A program made the position numbers and the translations under genes. A stretch of DNA of 64,000 nucleotides. Origin: Anaeromyces robustus (lineage: Eukaryota; Neocallimastigomycota; Neocallimastigomycetes; Neocallimastigales; Neocallimastigaceae). Below are positions 11,124 through 24,327 of the stretch, piece after piece (position 1 is the first letter of the stretch; each line of letters begins with the position of its first letter). The notes under the pieces were generated by a model. It was given only the letters and a program-made list of their open reading frames with translations, had not been told where the DNA came from and searched no databases. Location: assembly GCA_002104895.1 (NCBI GenBank), contig MCFG01000078.1, positions 35,001-99,000 on the forward strand, in the 5' to 3' direction.

Positions 11124-12554
11124 ATGAGTAATATTGATATTCTTAAAAGATTTGATAGTCCTGAATTAAGATTAGATAGAGCTCAAAAAGTAATTACAAA
11201 GATTATTGATCATTATACTTTTGCATGGACTTTCATTGTATTACTTTTAATTGGTAGAAAAAAATGGAGAAGTCCTACTGGATATTTGATAATATTACAT
11301 ATAATAGCTAGAGATGTTGGTCTTCTGATTGAAAATATTGGTAAATTAACTCCTGCAAAATATCCAGGTTATGATTATCCTAGTAATAATGAATATAGAT
11401 GGGGTCATGCTTTATCTCGTGTAGCTTATTATACATGTGAAGTAATTGGTGATTGGTATCTTTTAATTAGAACAAAAGCTCTTGTTAAATCTAATAAAAA
11501 GATCAAATGGGTTTATGTAACATGTATATTATATAATATTGCAAAATTATCAAAAATTTATTTTAATTATAAATATGTTCCATATAAAGATGGTTTTGAT
11601 CCAAAAAGAGATGAATTTGATTACTTTTTAGGAAAAGTAGAATATAAAAGAAATAAATGGATTTGTGATTTTTTTCAACATATTGCTAGTACAGTTTATG
11701 ATATTGTTGTAATTATAACATTAAAAAAGAATGTTTTTGTTAATTATGATAATATTACACATGGTAGAGGAAAAGGTAACTTCTTTATAGCAAAATTTAA
11801 ACGATTATCAATATATCGTATTTACTTTACAGTAATTTTATCACTTTTTTGTTCTCCTTTAATCTTCTTATTTTGTATTAAATTGATTTATGCTTTGAAT
11901 AGTATTAATCATTTAAAAGATAAAGATAAAACAGCATTTTATAAAGCTAATTGTGGGGATACAGAAATTGAAAATATTCGAGTAAATATTATTAATGTTA
12001 ATTATATCTTAATATACATTGATCAAATTTTACTTAGACATTATTCTAAAGAAAATAAAGTTACAGTAATGCATGGAAATAATAATGGTATTAATAATGA
12101 TAGTTCTAATTATTATAGTAGTAATAATAATAGTATTAACAATAATAGTACTAATTATTATAATAGTAAAAATAGTACTATTAATTATTATAGTAATTAT
12201 AGTAATAATAGTAAAAAGTCCTATAATTTTAATAAGGTATATCATGAAATTAATGATCAATGTGAAAATCAAAATCTAATTAATTATAAGAATATTAATG
12301 ATATTAATTTTAATGACAAATCAATGAATATTAATAACAATGAAAGTTCAAATGATTATGATAATTACAATAAATTGAACAAATTTAATTCTACAAATAA
12401 ATATAATGGTGATAAAACCAATTATTATGATTTAACGAAAAATAATAATAATAATATGAAAATAGATTATTATAATAATGATAATAATAATTCTAAATGG
12501 CAAACTTATTACAATTCTCTAAATCAGAAACATAATAATAATTATAATTATTAA
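11124..12554 (+). CDS. Multi-pass membrane protein with Asn-rich tail, copy 1
   Basis: A single exon encodes 476 residues. Hydrophobic segments near 31-44, 53-70, 97-117, 128-147, 183-200, 229-258 and 287-304 suggest six or seven membrane spans. Charged loops include DPKRDEFDYF (159-168). After about residue 316 the protein is an Asn/Ser/Tyr-rich tail, presumably cytoplasmic, with an embedded non-repetitive island (YHEINDQCENQNLINYKN) and a conserved end (YYNSLNQK). I recognise no family. A seven-span receptor-like protein is one possibility, but no receptor motif is visible. Relative to copy 2 it has a four-residue insert (GRGK) in a loop near 215. It is divergent from the phosphatase at 6688-8541. 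Confidence 0.85.
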   Translation: MSNIDILKRFDSPELRLDRAQKVITKIIDHYTFAWTFIVLLLIGRKKWRSPTGYLIILHIIARDVGLLIENIGKLTPAKYPGYDYPSNNEYRWGHALSRVAYYTCEVIGDWYLLIRTKALVKSNKKIKWVYVTCILYNIAKLSKIYFNYKYVPYKDGFDPKRDEFDYFLGKVEYKRNKWICDFFQHIASTVYDIVVIITLKKNVFVNYDNITHGRGKGNFFIAKFKRLSIYRIYFTVILSLFCSPLIFLFCIKLIYALNSINHLKDKDKTAFYKANCGDTEIENIRVNIINVNYILIYIDQILLRHYSKENKVTVMHGNNNGINNDSSNYYSSNNNSINNNSTNYYNSKNSTINYYSNYSNNSKKSYNFNKVYHEINDQCENQNLINYKNINDINFNDKSMNINNNESSNDYDNYNKLNKFNSTNKYNGDKTNYYDLTKNNNNNMKIDYYNNDNNNSKWQTYYNSLNQKHNNNYNY

Positions 12555-13045
12555 TGAATTTTATTTAAAAAGAAATAATATTTTTTTTCTTTTTAAATAA
12601 TATTAGGTAAATTATTAGAATATTATATATAAAAATATTAATAATAAATATATAAAACAAAAAAGATAATAATTCTACGATATTCAATATTTATATAAGA
12701 CTAACATTAATGATTTAATGATATTTATGTATATCATTATTATATATAGTTTTATATATTTATACGTATACTAAGTGAAATATATATATGTATTTAATAT
12801 TTTTTTTAATACACTAATATATAAAATAATTTTAGTATATATATAAACTTTCATATAAAATATATATTAATAATATATTAGTTATTAATGTTTATGATTC
12901 TATTATATATTCAATATTAACGAAATAAAAAAATATATATTATATTAAAAAATATTAAAATAATACTAATTTACATGAATATATTTATATAATATTAGTA
13001 TTATGTAAAAATTAAAAACTTTATATATAGTTGTTCAAATTTATT

Positions 13046-13083
<38 letters not shown>

Positions 13084-15160
13084 ATTAATCAATAATAAAA
13101 GAATATTAAAAAGACTAAATTAATAAAAGTATGTTTTAAAACTAAATTGATGAATATTTAATATTTAATGTAATATGGAGTTTGTACTTGTGTAACGTGA
13201 TGTGACAGTAATAAACTTTTTGAAGTGTTTTTAAAATATATTAAATAATTTATTTAATTTATAACTGAAATTATTTAATATCATTGTAACATAAAATGTT
13301 AAAATGATATATATATTAAATAATATTTTATTCTTGACTTAATTTTATAAATATTATGTTTTAAAATGTTTTATATTATATACAATACTACAATGTAATA
13401 ATATATAAACATATGAAGTATTAATAATATTATATTGTAATATTTTATTAATTCATATATTTTTATTTTTTTTTAAAATTATTATTAATATTTTATTATA
13501 AGTATGATATTATTAATATCAAATATTATAAATGTTTTGAATACAAAAAAATAAAGTCAACATTACTTATTATATATACTTTAACCCAAAATGCCGTTGA
13601 TGTAAAAATTTTATTTATAAATTAATTAACATAAACAATTACAATATTAAAAGTAATTAATATATGATTGTATAATTTGATAATAAATTCGTTTTATTAT
13701 ATAATATAGTATATTCAAATATTTATAAAACATTTTATATTAATATCATATTTTTTATATTCCTTGTAAAAAAAATTAATTTACATATTTTACAAAATGT
13801 TTTATATAATTATATTAATTATTATTTATTATATTATATATTATTATATATTTATTTATTTATTTATTTATTACTTTATTTATTATTTATTTTTTTTATT
13901 AATTATTTTATTTATTTATTTATTTATTTATTATAATCATTTTTTTTGGGTTACAGAATATTCTAAGAAATGTTTTGATATTTTATCTTGTGTTAAGTTG
14001 TGTTCATAACATTAACATTATCATAATAAACATAATAAATTTATGTTACACTGCATATATAATATATACAATATAAAAAGTTTATTCATTATAAAACCAT
14101 TAAATAAAAGGTTAGATTGTTATAAATATATAAAATAGTCTTTTTATATTAAATTAAAATTAAACAATATTTATAACGTTTTATTATTTAATATGTGTTT
14201 AATAATTAAAATATAATTTCAAATAATATTTTCATTTTTTATTTTTCATAAAAAATAAAATATATTAGAATTATATATGCTTGTTAATATGATAAAAAAT
14301 ATGAAAATAAGAGACAATTAAATTATAAATAAAAAATAAGAAAAAATTATATATAAAAAAATTTATAAAAAAAGATATCTATTTTAAATAATATACAATA
14401 TTAAAATCCATAAAAATTAATAATATAAATATTATGATTTATATATGATATAACATAATAAAATATTATAATGATTAAAAAAATTTATGTTAAATATTTC
14501 TTTTATTAATATTATTTATTTCATATTATATTATAATATGATATTCATATCATTTTATTTTATTCTATAATATATTTTTATATATATATTTAATTTTGTT
14601 TATTTATATATATATTTTTATTCAATTTATATATATATTTATATATATTTTTATTTAATTTTTTTATATTGAAAATATTAATTATAATATTTAAAATATC
14701 TTAAATATCATTGTATTTTTATTGAAGATTTTTTTATTCTTTTTATAAAATATTAAATCTTTATATTTATTATAATTATATATTACTTTTTCAACTAATA
14801 ACTTTATATTTTTTATAAATATATTAATATATTTATAAAAAAAAAATAAAATTGTATTAATTTTAAAAAAAGTAATATTCTATCAATTATAATAAGAATA
14901 ATATAATATACGTTATTTTTTGTAATAAAATTATTATCAAAAGAGTATTATATGAATTTTTAAGAATAATATTCTATTAATTATAATAAAATTTTGAATA
15001 ATACTATACCAAAAATTTATTATTATATTAATTTTTGAATATTATATTCTAAAAATTTATTTTATTGATTGGTTGATTTTTTATAATCTTTTTTTTTTTT
15101 TTTTTTTTAAATTTTTTATTTTTTTTTTTGATTATAGTGAACAATCAAGTTTTTTTCTTT
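12555..15160. other. Spacer between units 1 and 2
   Basis: This convergent 2.6-kb spacer holds AT-rich low-complexity DNA, a 28-A run near 13054-13081, TTTA repeats at 13850-13935 and poly-T just before the phosphatase stop. I see no gene. A short motif around 13985-14010 (TTGTGTTCATAACATT) also occurs near 9047, which suggests shared spacer ancestry. Confidence 0.55.
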
Positions 15161-17015
15161 TTAATTACCACCTAAATATCTAGCCCAAATTTCTTTTTTA
15201 TCAGTTAACATTTCTAAATATCCATAATAACCACCTCCAATACAACGAGATATACCAATATCAATTAATATTAATTTATTATTACATTTAGTTCTAATTT
15301 TACCATAAGTTTGAACGGTATGTCCTACAATCATTCTTTTGGTATTTGTAAGTTCTAAAGTTTTTTCAAGTTTTGAACACATTTCATCAGTTTCTTCACC
15401 ATTGGCAAATATTCTTGTTCCAAGTGGTCCATCATCAGGATTAAATACTGGATCATTATATACTGTATGATTAACACCTTGTAAATATAATTCATATAAT
15501 CCTTCAACTGATGGTGTATCTAATAAAATTTCACGAGCATGTGCATTAAGATCATCAACTGTACCTCCTTCGGTAATAGCAAGATATTCAGGAGTTAAAC
15601 TAGCATGAACAAAAAGTGAATCTCCAACTACCATAGTTACATTCATTTCTTGTCTTACGAATTGTCCAATTCTTCCTTCTGGTGAAAATGCTTCTTCAAG
15701 ACCTTCAACTCCACCATATAATTCATAATCACTCATTGAAGTATAGAAATGATTTCCTTGAATTTCTAAGATTTCATGATTACCTAATAACATGTAAACA
15801 ATACCACCCTTTTCTTTAGCTTGTTCTCTTAAATCTATCATAGTATTATAAATCTTTGGTGTTTCATTACCACGTTGATTTAAATCTCCAACTTGAACTA
15901 AAATTGAATCTTTACCGATCCAATTATTTTCTTCATCAATAAGTTTAGCATGTCTTAAAATAGCAATTAAATGTTCATAATCACCATGAATATCACCTAC
16001 AGCAATAATACGGTTTAATTCATTTTCTCCTTCATTATTCTTTAATTCATCATCTTCATTTTTCATATATTTTTTTGGTACATAACATTTAACAAGCTTT
16101 TTAACAGCTCTACGAACTTTTGTAGTAATACTTTCTTTAGAAATTAAAGTATCTTCCCAATTAATAAGTGTATGACTTTTTTCAAGATTTACCATATCAT
16201 TACAAAATTCAGTAACATTTTTAGCTGTAGCATCCATTCTTTCAGGTTCTCTTCTTTTAGGGAAGAAAAATTCCTTTTTAAATTCACCTTTAGGAATAAA
16301 TAAACTTTGTCCATATGGATATCCAATTAAACCTAATGATTTTAATTCTTCAGTAATTTCCATAACAATAGAAGAATCAAAATCTTCACGAAGAGAATCT
16401 AAATAACTTTCATTACTTTTAAAATTATTTAAAACAAGATAAAAGTCATTTTCATTTTCTTTACTAATATTTGCTAAAATAGCTTCAGAATTTGGATATG
16501 GTGATATAATATTTTTATCCTTAGTACTTAATGGAACAAATTCTTTATTTAAAACTACAGCTACAACTTCTCTAGAAGGATATAATCTATATTTAGAAAG
16601 ATCATCAACAAAAGCTTCAAATTTTAAAGGTGTTTCAAGATCTTATTATTAAAATTTTAATTATAAATATATATATATATAAAATTAGTTAACTTATAAT
16701 ATCTTTATTAAAAATGTTAAATAAAAATTAAATTATAATACATGACACTAATAAACTATATTAAAGAATGTATATAAATATTTAATAATATTTAATAATA
16801 TTTAACAAAATTTTTTAATATTTACTATGAATTTCTGAAAGACCATTAATAGCTTCATATAATTCTTTCTCTAAATATTTACATACTCCTTTGTTATCTT
16901 CTAAACATTTAAAATTATATTTTAAATCATCAGTAGTATAGGCATAATCTATGTTTTCTGATATAACAGATCCTAAGGCTAAAGATGTTAATAATAAAAT
17001 ATTTTGAAATTTCAT
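15161..17015 (-). CDS. Secreted Shewanella-like protein phosphatase, copy 2
   Basis: There are two exons, 17015-16826 and 16641-15161, of exactly the same lengths as in copies 1 and 3 (190 and 1481 bp, 556 residues). The signal peptide and all metal-ligand motifs (GDIHGD, GDLNQRG, GNHE, FVHA, GHT) are intact. The intron again ends in TAATAATAAG. It differs from copy 3 at only 5 of the last 400 residues and from copy 1 at 9. The two genes upstream and downstream repeat the arrangement of unit 1, with 2.8 kb to the divergent membrane-protein gene at 19793. Confidence 0.9.
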
Positions 17016-17807
17016 TTTTATATTATTTATTATTATTGTTTTTATATATTTATTTCTATTTTATTTCTATTTTTATTTTTATTTTCCTTTATATATTATT
17101 TCTATTTTATTTCTATTTTATTTTTGTTTTCCTTTATTTATTTATTTATTTATTTATTTATTTTTTTAAATTTATTTTTTTTCTCTATTTTCTCTATTTT
17201 TTTTTTTTTTTTAATTTTTTTTTTTTTTAATTTTTTTTTTTTTTTTTAATTTTTTATTATTTTTTCATTATTTTTATTTTTTTTTATACTTGATTATGTT
17301 ATGCTTATAAAATGTAAATAAAGCAACATTTTATATATAAAAACTTTATATTTTTTATATTTATAAATAATATTAATTATACTTTATATATATTAAATAT
17401 AATATGAATAGAGTATATATAAATATATATAAAATATACATTAAACACTATTAATTTAATTAATTAAAAGCTTAGAATAATATAAAAAGAATATGAATAA
17501 CGTTAATGTTATTATTAATTTAATAAAGAAAAATGTTTAATTTTTTGTGTTTCAATTAAAAAAGATAAAATTATCTTTATTAATTAAACAATAATAGACA
17601 AATAATTAATATATATTAATTTATATAAATACAAATATCTTTTTTTTTAAGTAAATTTCTATTAAAAAAAAAAGGGAAAAAGAAAAAGAAAAAGAAAAAG
17701 AAAAAGAAAAAAAGAAATTACTCTTATTTTATGAAATATTACTATAATAATAATAATAATAATAATAATAAATGATAACAATAAAATAGTTCAAAATTAT
17801 GTGTATA

Positions 17808-17838
17808 ATCATGATAATTTAATTAAAATTATCATGAT
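17808..17838. repeat. 13-bp perfect hairpin
   Basis: Arm 17808-17820 (ATCATGATAATTT) pairs exactly with 17826-17838 around a five-base loop, inside the divergent spacer of unit 2. Confidence 0.75.
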
Positions 17839-18890
17839 ATGAAAATACATCCATAATACAAAATATAACATTTTTGAGAATATTTTATTAAATATATATA
17901 TAAATATTTATAATATTTATAATATAAAATATTATAATAAAAAAAAACAAATTACAATATTATTATAGATGTCTATATATATATTCAAATCATTAAATAA
18001 TATTTAAATTTACTTTTGGGTTAAATAATATATTAAATTATAATTTGATATTATTGGTTTTATTTTGTTTTGTATAATATGAGTTAACAATATCATATTT
18101 ATAATGATATTAATAATGATAATTAAATATGATAATTAAATTTAATATTAAATATGAATATGATATTGATATTAATTAATTATCATCATATTTATTATGA
18201 AATTATATTGTTATTTTTTTATGAGTTTATAATATATTAAACCATATGTTATTTATAGTTTAATTATTGATAACAATATCATATTAATAATATGAATTAA
18301 TAATGTTATAATTAAAAATAATATTATATTAATTATGACATTAATTTAATTTATCCTATTTTTCACTTCATATCAAAATCATCTGTTTAAAATAAAAATT
18401 TTTTATTTTTTTGAACAATGACATTTAATATTATTTATTTGTTTTCTAGGCTAATTAATTATTATACTAAACGCAAAAAATTTTATAATAACTTAATTAT
18501 TAATAAAATTTAACTTTATGTTAAAAAAAAAAAAAAAAAAAACATAGAAGAATAATTATTGTTAAAAAAAAAAAAAAAAAAAAAACAATTAAATTAATAT
18601 GATTATGATATAATAGAAATGTACTCAATATATTGTTAAAAAAAAAGTATTTATGTTTAAAAATAATTATAATAAAATATTTATTATCATTATTAATTTT
18701 TTTTATTATTATGATTATGAACCGCTATTTTATACTTTTGTACCACTTATTTTATATTTTTTGTACAACTAAATCAAATGGAATACCTAATTTAATATAT
18801 TAATTTTTAATAATATAAATTAAAATATTTTAATTAAGTGTATCATTTTTATTAATTAATTAAGTGTATCATTTTTATTATATTATCACA

Positions 18891-19182
<292 letters not shown>

Positions 19183-19597
19183 AGAAATTAAATGAGTTTT
19201 TTGATTGTTTTAATTTATATAAATTTTATTTTTACATTTTAACTGAATATCTTAATATATATATAAAACACTATATATTCTAGATCGATCCAACCTTTTT
19301 TCTAAATCTGACTTAATAATTATCTTTTTTCAATTTATATTTTTCAAAATATCATATATATATTAAATAAATAATATAATATACTAAATAAATTATTAAT
19401 ATACAATATTATTATTAAATATAATATTTAACATAAAGGTTTAATATAATTTAAAAATATATAAAAAATATAATTTCTATTATAATTTTTTACTTCTTTT
19501 TTTTTTTAAGTTTTTTTTTAAAAAAGAAATAGAGAGAGAAAATTATTAAAACAAATGATAAAAATATAAAAATAAAATATAATAATATAAAATATAA

Positions 19598-19720
19598 TAA
19601 AACTGAAGAGAATTATATAAGATATAATATAACTGAATAAAATAATTTAAAATATTATAAAACTGAATAGAGTAATATAAAAATATTCTAAAATTGAATA
19701 GAATAATACAAAATAATATA
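19598..19720 (+). repeat. Imperfect tandem repeat upstream of membrane-protein copy 2
   Basis: Roughly four degenerate units containing ACTGAATAGAATAATATAAA-like sequence lie just before the conserved leader. Copy 1 has only one or two such units at 10995-11040, so the array expanded or contracted after duplication. Confidence 0.6.
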
Positions 19721-19740
19721 AAATAAAAAAAAATAAAAAT

Positions 19741-19792
19741 AAAAAGTAAATTATAATTTTCTTCTATATTTAAAAAAGAAAAAAAAATCAAT
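19741..19792 (+). promoter_or_regulatory. Conserved 5' leader block of membrane-protein copy 2
   Basis: Counterpart of 11071-11123, differing by a one-base indel in the A-run next to the start codon. Confidence 0.6.
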
Positions 19793-21067
19793 ATGAGTAA
19801 TATTGATATTCTTAAAAGATTTGATAGTCCTGAATTAAGATTAGATAGAGCTCAAAAAGTAATTACAAAGATTATTGATCATTATACTTTTGCATGGACT
19901 TTCATTGTATTACTTTTAATTGGTAGAAAAAAATGGAGAAGTCCTACCGGATATTTGATAATATTACATATAATAGCTAGAGATGTTGGTCTTCTGATTG
20001 AAAATATTGGTAAATTAACTCCTGCAAAATATCCAGGTTATGATTATCCTAGTAATAATGAATATAGATGGGGTCATGCTTTATCTCGTGTAGCTTATTA
20101 TACATGTGAAGTAATTGGTGATTGGTATCTTTTAATTAGAACAAAAGCTCTTGTTAAATCTAATAAAAAGATCAAATGGGTTTATGTAACATGTATATTA
20201 TATAATATTGCAAAATTATCAAAAATTTATTTTAATTATAAATATGTTCCATATAAAGATGATTTTGATCCAAAAAGAGATGAATTTGATTACTTTTTAG
20301 GAAAAGTTGAATATAAAAGAAATAAATGGATTTGTGATTTTTTTCAACATATTGCTTGTACAATTTATGATATTGTTGTAATTATAACATTAAAAAAGAA
20401 TGTTTTTGTTAATTATGATAATATTACACATGGTAACTTCTTTATAGCAAAATTTAAACGATTATCAATATATCGTATTTACTTTACAGTATTTTTATCA
20501 CTTTTTTGTTCTCCTTTAATCTTCTTATTTTGTATTAAATTGATTTATGCTTTGAATAATATTAATTCTTTAAAAGATGATGATAAAACAGCATTTTATA
20601 AAGCTAATTGTGGGGATACAGAAATTGAAAATATTCGAGTAAATATTATTAATGTTAATTATATCTTAATATACATTGATCAAATTTTACTTAGACATTA
20701 TTCTAAAGAAAATAAAGTTACAGTAATGCATGGAAATAATAATAGTATTAATAATAGTAGTTCTAATTATTATAGTAATAATAATAGTATTAACAATAAT
20801 AGTAGTACTAATTATTATAATAGTAAAAATAGTACTATTAATCATTATAGTAATTATAGTAAAAATAATAAAAAAGTATATAATTTTAGTAAGGTATATC
20901 ATGAAATTAATAATCAATATGAAAATCAAAATCTAATTAATTATAAGAATATTAATGATATTAATTTTAACGACAAATCAATGAATATTAATAACAATGA
21001 AAGTTCAAATGATTATGATAATTACAATAAATTGAATAAATTTAATTCTACAATTATTATGATTTAA
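19793..21067 (+). CDS. Multi-pass membrane protein with shortened tail, copy 2
   Basis: A single exon encodes 424 residues. The membrane region is nearly identical to copy 1, with few substitutions (for example KDDFDP for KDGFDP) and no GRGK insert. The Asn-rich tail keeps the island with YHEINNQYENQNLINYKN but ends early in STIIMI. Beyond the stop the DNA still resembles the tail-coding region of copies 1 and 3 (for example TATTACAATTCTTTAAATC near 21112, matching the YYNSL end), so the last 50 or so residues were lost through a small deletion in tail DNA. Divergent from the phosphatase at 15161-17015. Function unknown. Confidence 0.85.
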   Translation: MSNIDILKRFDSPELRLDRAQKVITKIIDHYTFAWTFIVLLLIGRKKWRSPTGYLIILHIIARDVGLLIENIGKLTPAKYPGYDYPSNNEYRWGHALSRVAYYTCEVIGDWYLLIRTKALVKSNKKIKWVYVTCILYNIAKLSKIYFNYKYVPYKDDFDPKRDEFDYFLGKVEYKRNKWICDFFQHIACTIYDIVVIITLKKNVFVNYDNITHGNFFIAKFKRLSIYRIYFTVFLSLFCSPLIFLFCIKLIYALNNINSLKDDDKTAFYKANCGDTEIENIRVNIINVNYILIYIDQILLRHYSKENKVTVMHGNNNSINNSSSNYYSNNNSINNNSSTNYYNSKNSTINHYSNYSKNNKKVYNFSKVYHEINNQYENQNLINYKNINDINFNDKSMNINNNESSNDYDNYNKLNKFNSTIIMI

Positions 21068-21152
21068 TAAATAATAATAATAATAATAATAAAAGTTCTG
21101 AATGAAAAAAGTATTACAATTCTTTAAATCGTAATAAAATTAGTAATTATAA

Positions 21153-21191
<39 letters not shown>

Positions 21192-22838
21192 GTTTTTTCA
21201 TTTATTTAAAAGAAATATTAAATAAAATTAAATATATTTTTAACATAATAAAAAATATATAAATTATTATTATTTTAATAATATTAATAATAAATATAAA
21301 CTAATATTATATTATTAATAAAAAAATCATTTAAATAAATGGAATATATATTAATTATATGAAAATTATTATATAAAATTAATATATTTTATATTTTATA
21401 CAAATAATTCTATAATATTCAACATTAATGAAATAATGAAATGTTTAAACAAAAAACAACAAAAAATTAAACAAAAAAATAATTAAATAAATAAATTAAA
21501 AACCAAAAAAAAAATATATATATAAATTATATTAAATATAATTAAATTTATAAATGTTTTAAGTTTTTTAATATTATTTTTTTTCTATTTGTATTATTAT
21601 TTTAATATAAGTAAAACATAAAATATTATATTTTTGGCTTGTATAATGAAGGTAAACATTTTAAGGCAAAGTATGTGATATTTTGTATTAAAATTTTTAT
21701 ATACAAAAATTTTATTATATTTTTGACATAAGTAGAAATAATCTCTCCAACTTCTATAGAATTTATAAATAAAATAATTTGATATAAAAATAATTAATAT
21801 ATTAATGTAAGATTTTTTTTTTTTTTAATATATATTAATTCCTATTATGTTAAAATAATATATAAAAATTCAGATTTAATATATATTTAATAATATATAT
21901 TAAATATAATATATATATTATATAAACATTATTTAGTAAAAACCTGCTTTGACATTGTATAATTGTTGTTTGCATTCAGGTTAAAAAAAGATATTTAATG
22001 ATGATTTGATATTGTTCCGACGATTTTTTGTTGTGTTCAATTAGTATATAAAAATAGTTTTATCATTAAATAAAGTACCTAAAAATTTTAATATCATATA
22101 TTACTACATTACTGTAACATGGATAGGTTTTTGTTATAAAATATTATATTATATTATATTATATAATATAATATTTAATATAACGTATACTTTTTTTAAG
22201 TGTTGGTTTTATTTTTATTTTAATCATAAAACGATATAACATTTATCATAGTTATAATAATATTTATTATGAATATTAATTATTCTAATAAAAAAAAAGT
22301 GTATGTTAAATATTATATAAAATATAATAAATAGTATATCAATTATAATTTTATAAAAAAAAATTATATTATACAATTCCAATATAGAGTCTTTAACTAT
22401 ATTAATATATTATTAATTATTATGTATAAATATTGAGAAAAAAAGTTTGTAATATATTAAAAATAACAGGAAAAAATATTTATATAATATAGTATAAAAA
22501 AAATATTTATTTATTATTTATTGAGTAACTAAATAATAAAAGATTGATCAATAGAAAGTTTATATAGAATTAGAGATAATAAAAACCGTTTTTTTTTATC
22601 CAATAATTTATATTAAAATCAAACACTATAAATGTATAATAAAAATATATATATATATTAATACTAATTATTTAAATTATATTATTTTTTATTAATAAAT
22701 CATCATAATAATAAAAATTAAAAAAAGGAAAAAAGAATGAAATAATTAACTATTTTCATTTTATATATATTATAAAAATTAAGATTAAATAAAAATAAAA
22801 AAAGCGAAAAAGAAAATTAAAAAATAGAAAAATAGAAA

Positions 22839-22869
<31 letters not shown>

Positions 22870-23221
22870 AAAGATAAATATATATATATAGAAAGGAATT
22901 TATTTTGATTTATTTTATACTTTATTTCCAATAAACTCTTTACTTAAAATGATAGGAAGAAATAAAACTTTTTTTGGAATCATCAATTAAATTACTCTTT
23001 GAATAATATGAGCAAAAGGAATCATCTTTTACTTATAATAATTCTTATTAGATTGTGTTGATCTATATATAATTCATTTAATTTTTTCTCTATATCATAT
23101 TGAAAAAAAAAAAAAGATTTATTTTGTATTATCTATAATTAATTATTAAATTATTTATAATATATTATGAAACATAAATATTATTAAATATAAATTAAAA
23201 AAATTTTTATAATAATAATTA

Positions 23222-23250
23222 ATTAATTAATAAATAAATAAATAAAAAAA

Positions 23251-23289
<39 letters not shown>

Positions 23290-23310
23290 ATTAATAAATA
23301 AATTAATTAA

Positions 23311-23344
<34 letters not shown>
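23222..23344. repeat. (TAAA)n microsatellite
   Basis: About 120 bp of TAAA units with a few TTAA interruptions. Confidence 0.9.
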
Positions 23345-23345
<1 letters not shown>

Positions 23346-23746
23346 ACAATAACAAATAAAATAATATTATTTCTTTTAAATATATTTCTATCATTAACAA
23401 AAAAAAAAAAATAAATTTTACAAGAAATATTTTATTAATTATAATGAAAAATTGTATTATCAGTATTATATTGAGATGTCTTGAGATGTCATAATTTCGG
23501 TGTTGATATTTTCTAAATAATAATTAATAGTAAATAATCTAAATAATAAAAATAATAATAATAATTATTATTATTATTATTATTAATTATAATTATTTAT
23601 AATTAATACTATTTATTACCCATAAAATAAATATATTATTATTTATTAATAATTGTTTATGTTTACCTATCAGTTTTTTAAGATTTCTTTTAATTATTTG
23701 TATATATGTAATACAAATTAAATATAATTAAAAAATTTACTAAATA

Positions 23747-23755
23747 ATATTTAAC
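23747..23755. repeat. Left target-site duplication
   Basis: ATATTTAAC immediately precedes the left terminal inverted repeat and is repeated exactly after the right one. Confidence 0.75.
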
Positions 23756-24318
23756 GGGAAGTGTGCATTTCGGCAATGTATTTCGTAAATGTATCGCGCA
23801 TTAAAATAACGTATTATTTAAATGTATTATATTGTGGCTTATAAAATAAATAAATAAAAAATTTATTATATTATTAAAATCAATATTTTATTTATTATTG
23901 ATTTATGAAACCAATTTATTAGTGGTATCTTCTTTTTATTAATATTTCTTTTTTTTTTTATTTAACTTATGAAATAAATAAAATATTATGTGAAATTTAA
24001 AATTTATATTTATAATTCTTTAAATTATGAAATAAAAAAAATATTAAGTGAAATTTAAAATTTATATTTATAATTCTTTAAATTATGAAATAAATAAAAT
24101 ATTAAGTGAAATTTAAAATTTATATTTATAATTCTTTAAATTATGAAATAAATAAGAAATGTTTTAATATACAAGTACTAGTATATAAACTCTCTTAAAA
24201 AATTTTTATATAAATGTGGCGTCAAAAAATATTTATATAAATTTAAAATATGAAATGTGGCGTAAAGGACCTGTCAATGCAAAAAATTTCATGTACATTG
24301 CCGAAATGCTACACTCAG
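23756..24318. mobile_element. Non-autonomous TIR element (MITE), possibly Mutator-like
   Basis: The 563-bp element has terminal inverted repeats of about 25 bp. The core CATTTCGGCAATGTA at 23766-23780 is the exact reverse complement of 24294-24308, and the flanking GTGTG/CTACAC ends match with one gap. It is flanked by the 9-bp direct repeat ATATTTAAC. It has no open frame of note. Inside are three full 58-bp tandem repeats (23967-24140) and a duplicated ATGTGGCGT motif. A 9-bp duplication is typical of Mutator-like elements; hAT elements make 8 bp. The family call is inference. Confidence 0.75.
23967..24155. repeat. 58-bp tandem repeat inside the TIR element
   Basis: Units start at 23967, 24025, 24083 and 24141 (last partial) with TTATGAAATAAATAAAATAT. 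They are nearly identical, so the expansion looks recent. Confidence 0.85.
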
Positions 24319-24327
24319 ATATTTAAC
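24319..24327. repeat. Right target-site duplication
   Basis: Second copy of ATATTTAAC flanking the TIR element. Confidence 0.75.

Noticed and set aside
12030-12279. Overlapping Ile/Thr/Asn-rich frames on both strands in the membrane-protein tail
   Set aside because: They are shadows of the AAT-rich tail codons and recur in copies 2 and 3 at the same place.
11124-12554. Membrane protein as a G-protein-coupled receptor
   Set aside because: Six to seven spans are plausible but none of the usual receptor motifs is visible; left as unknown.
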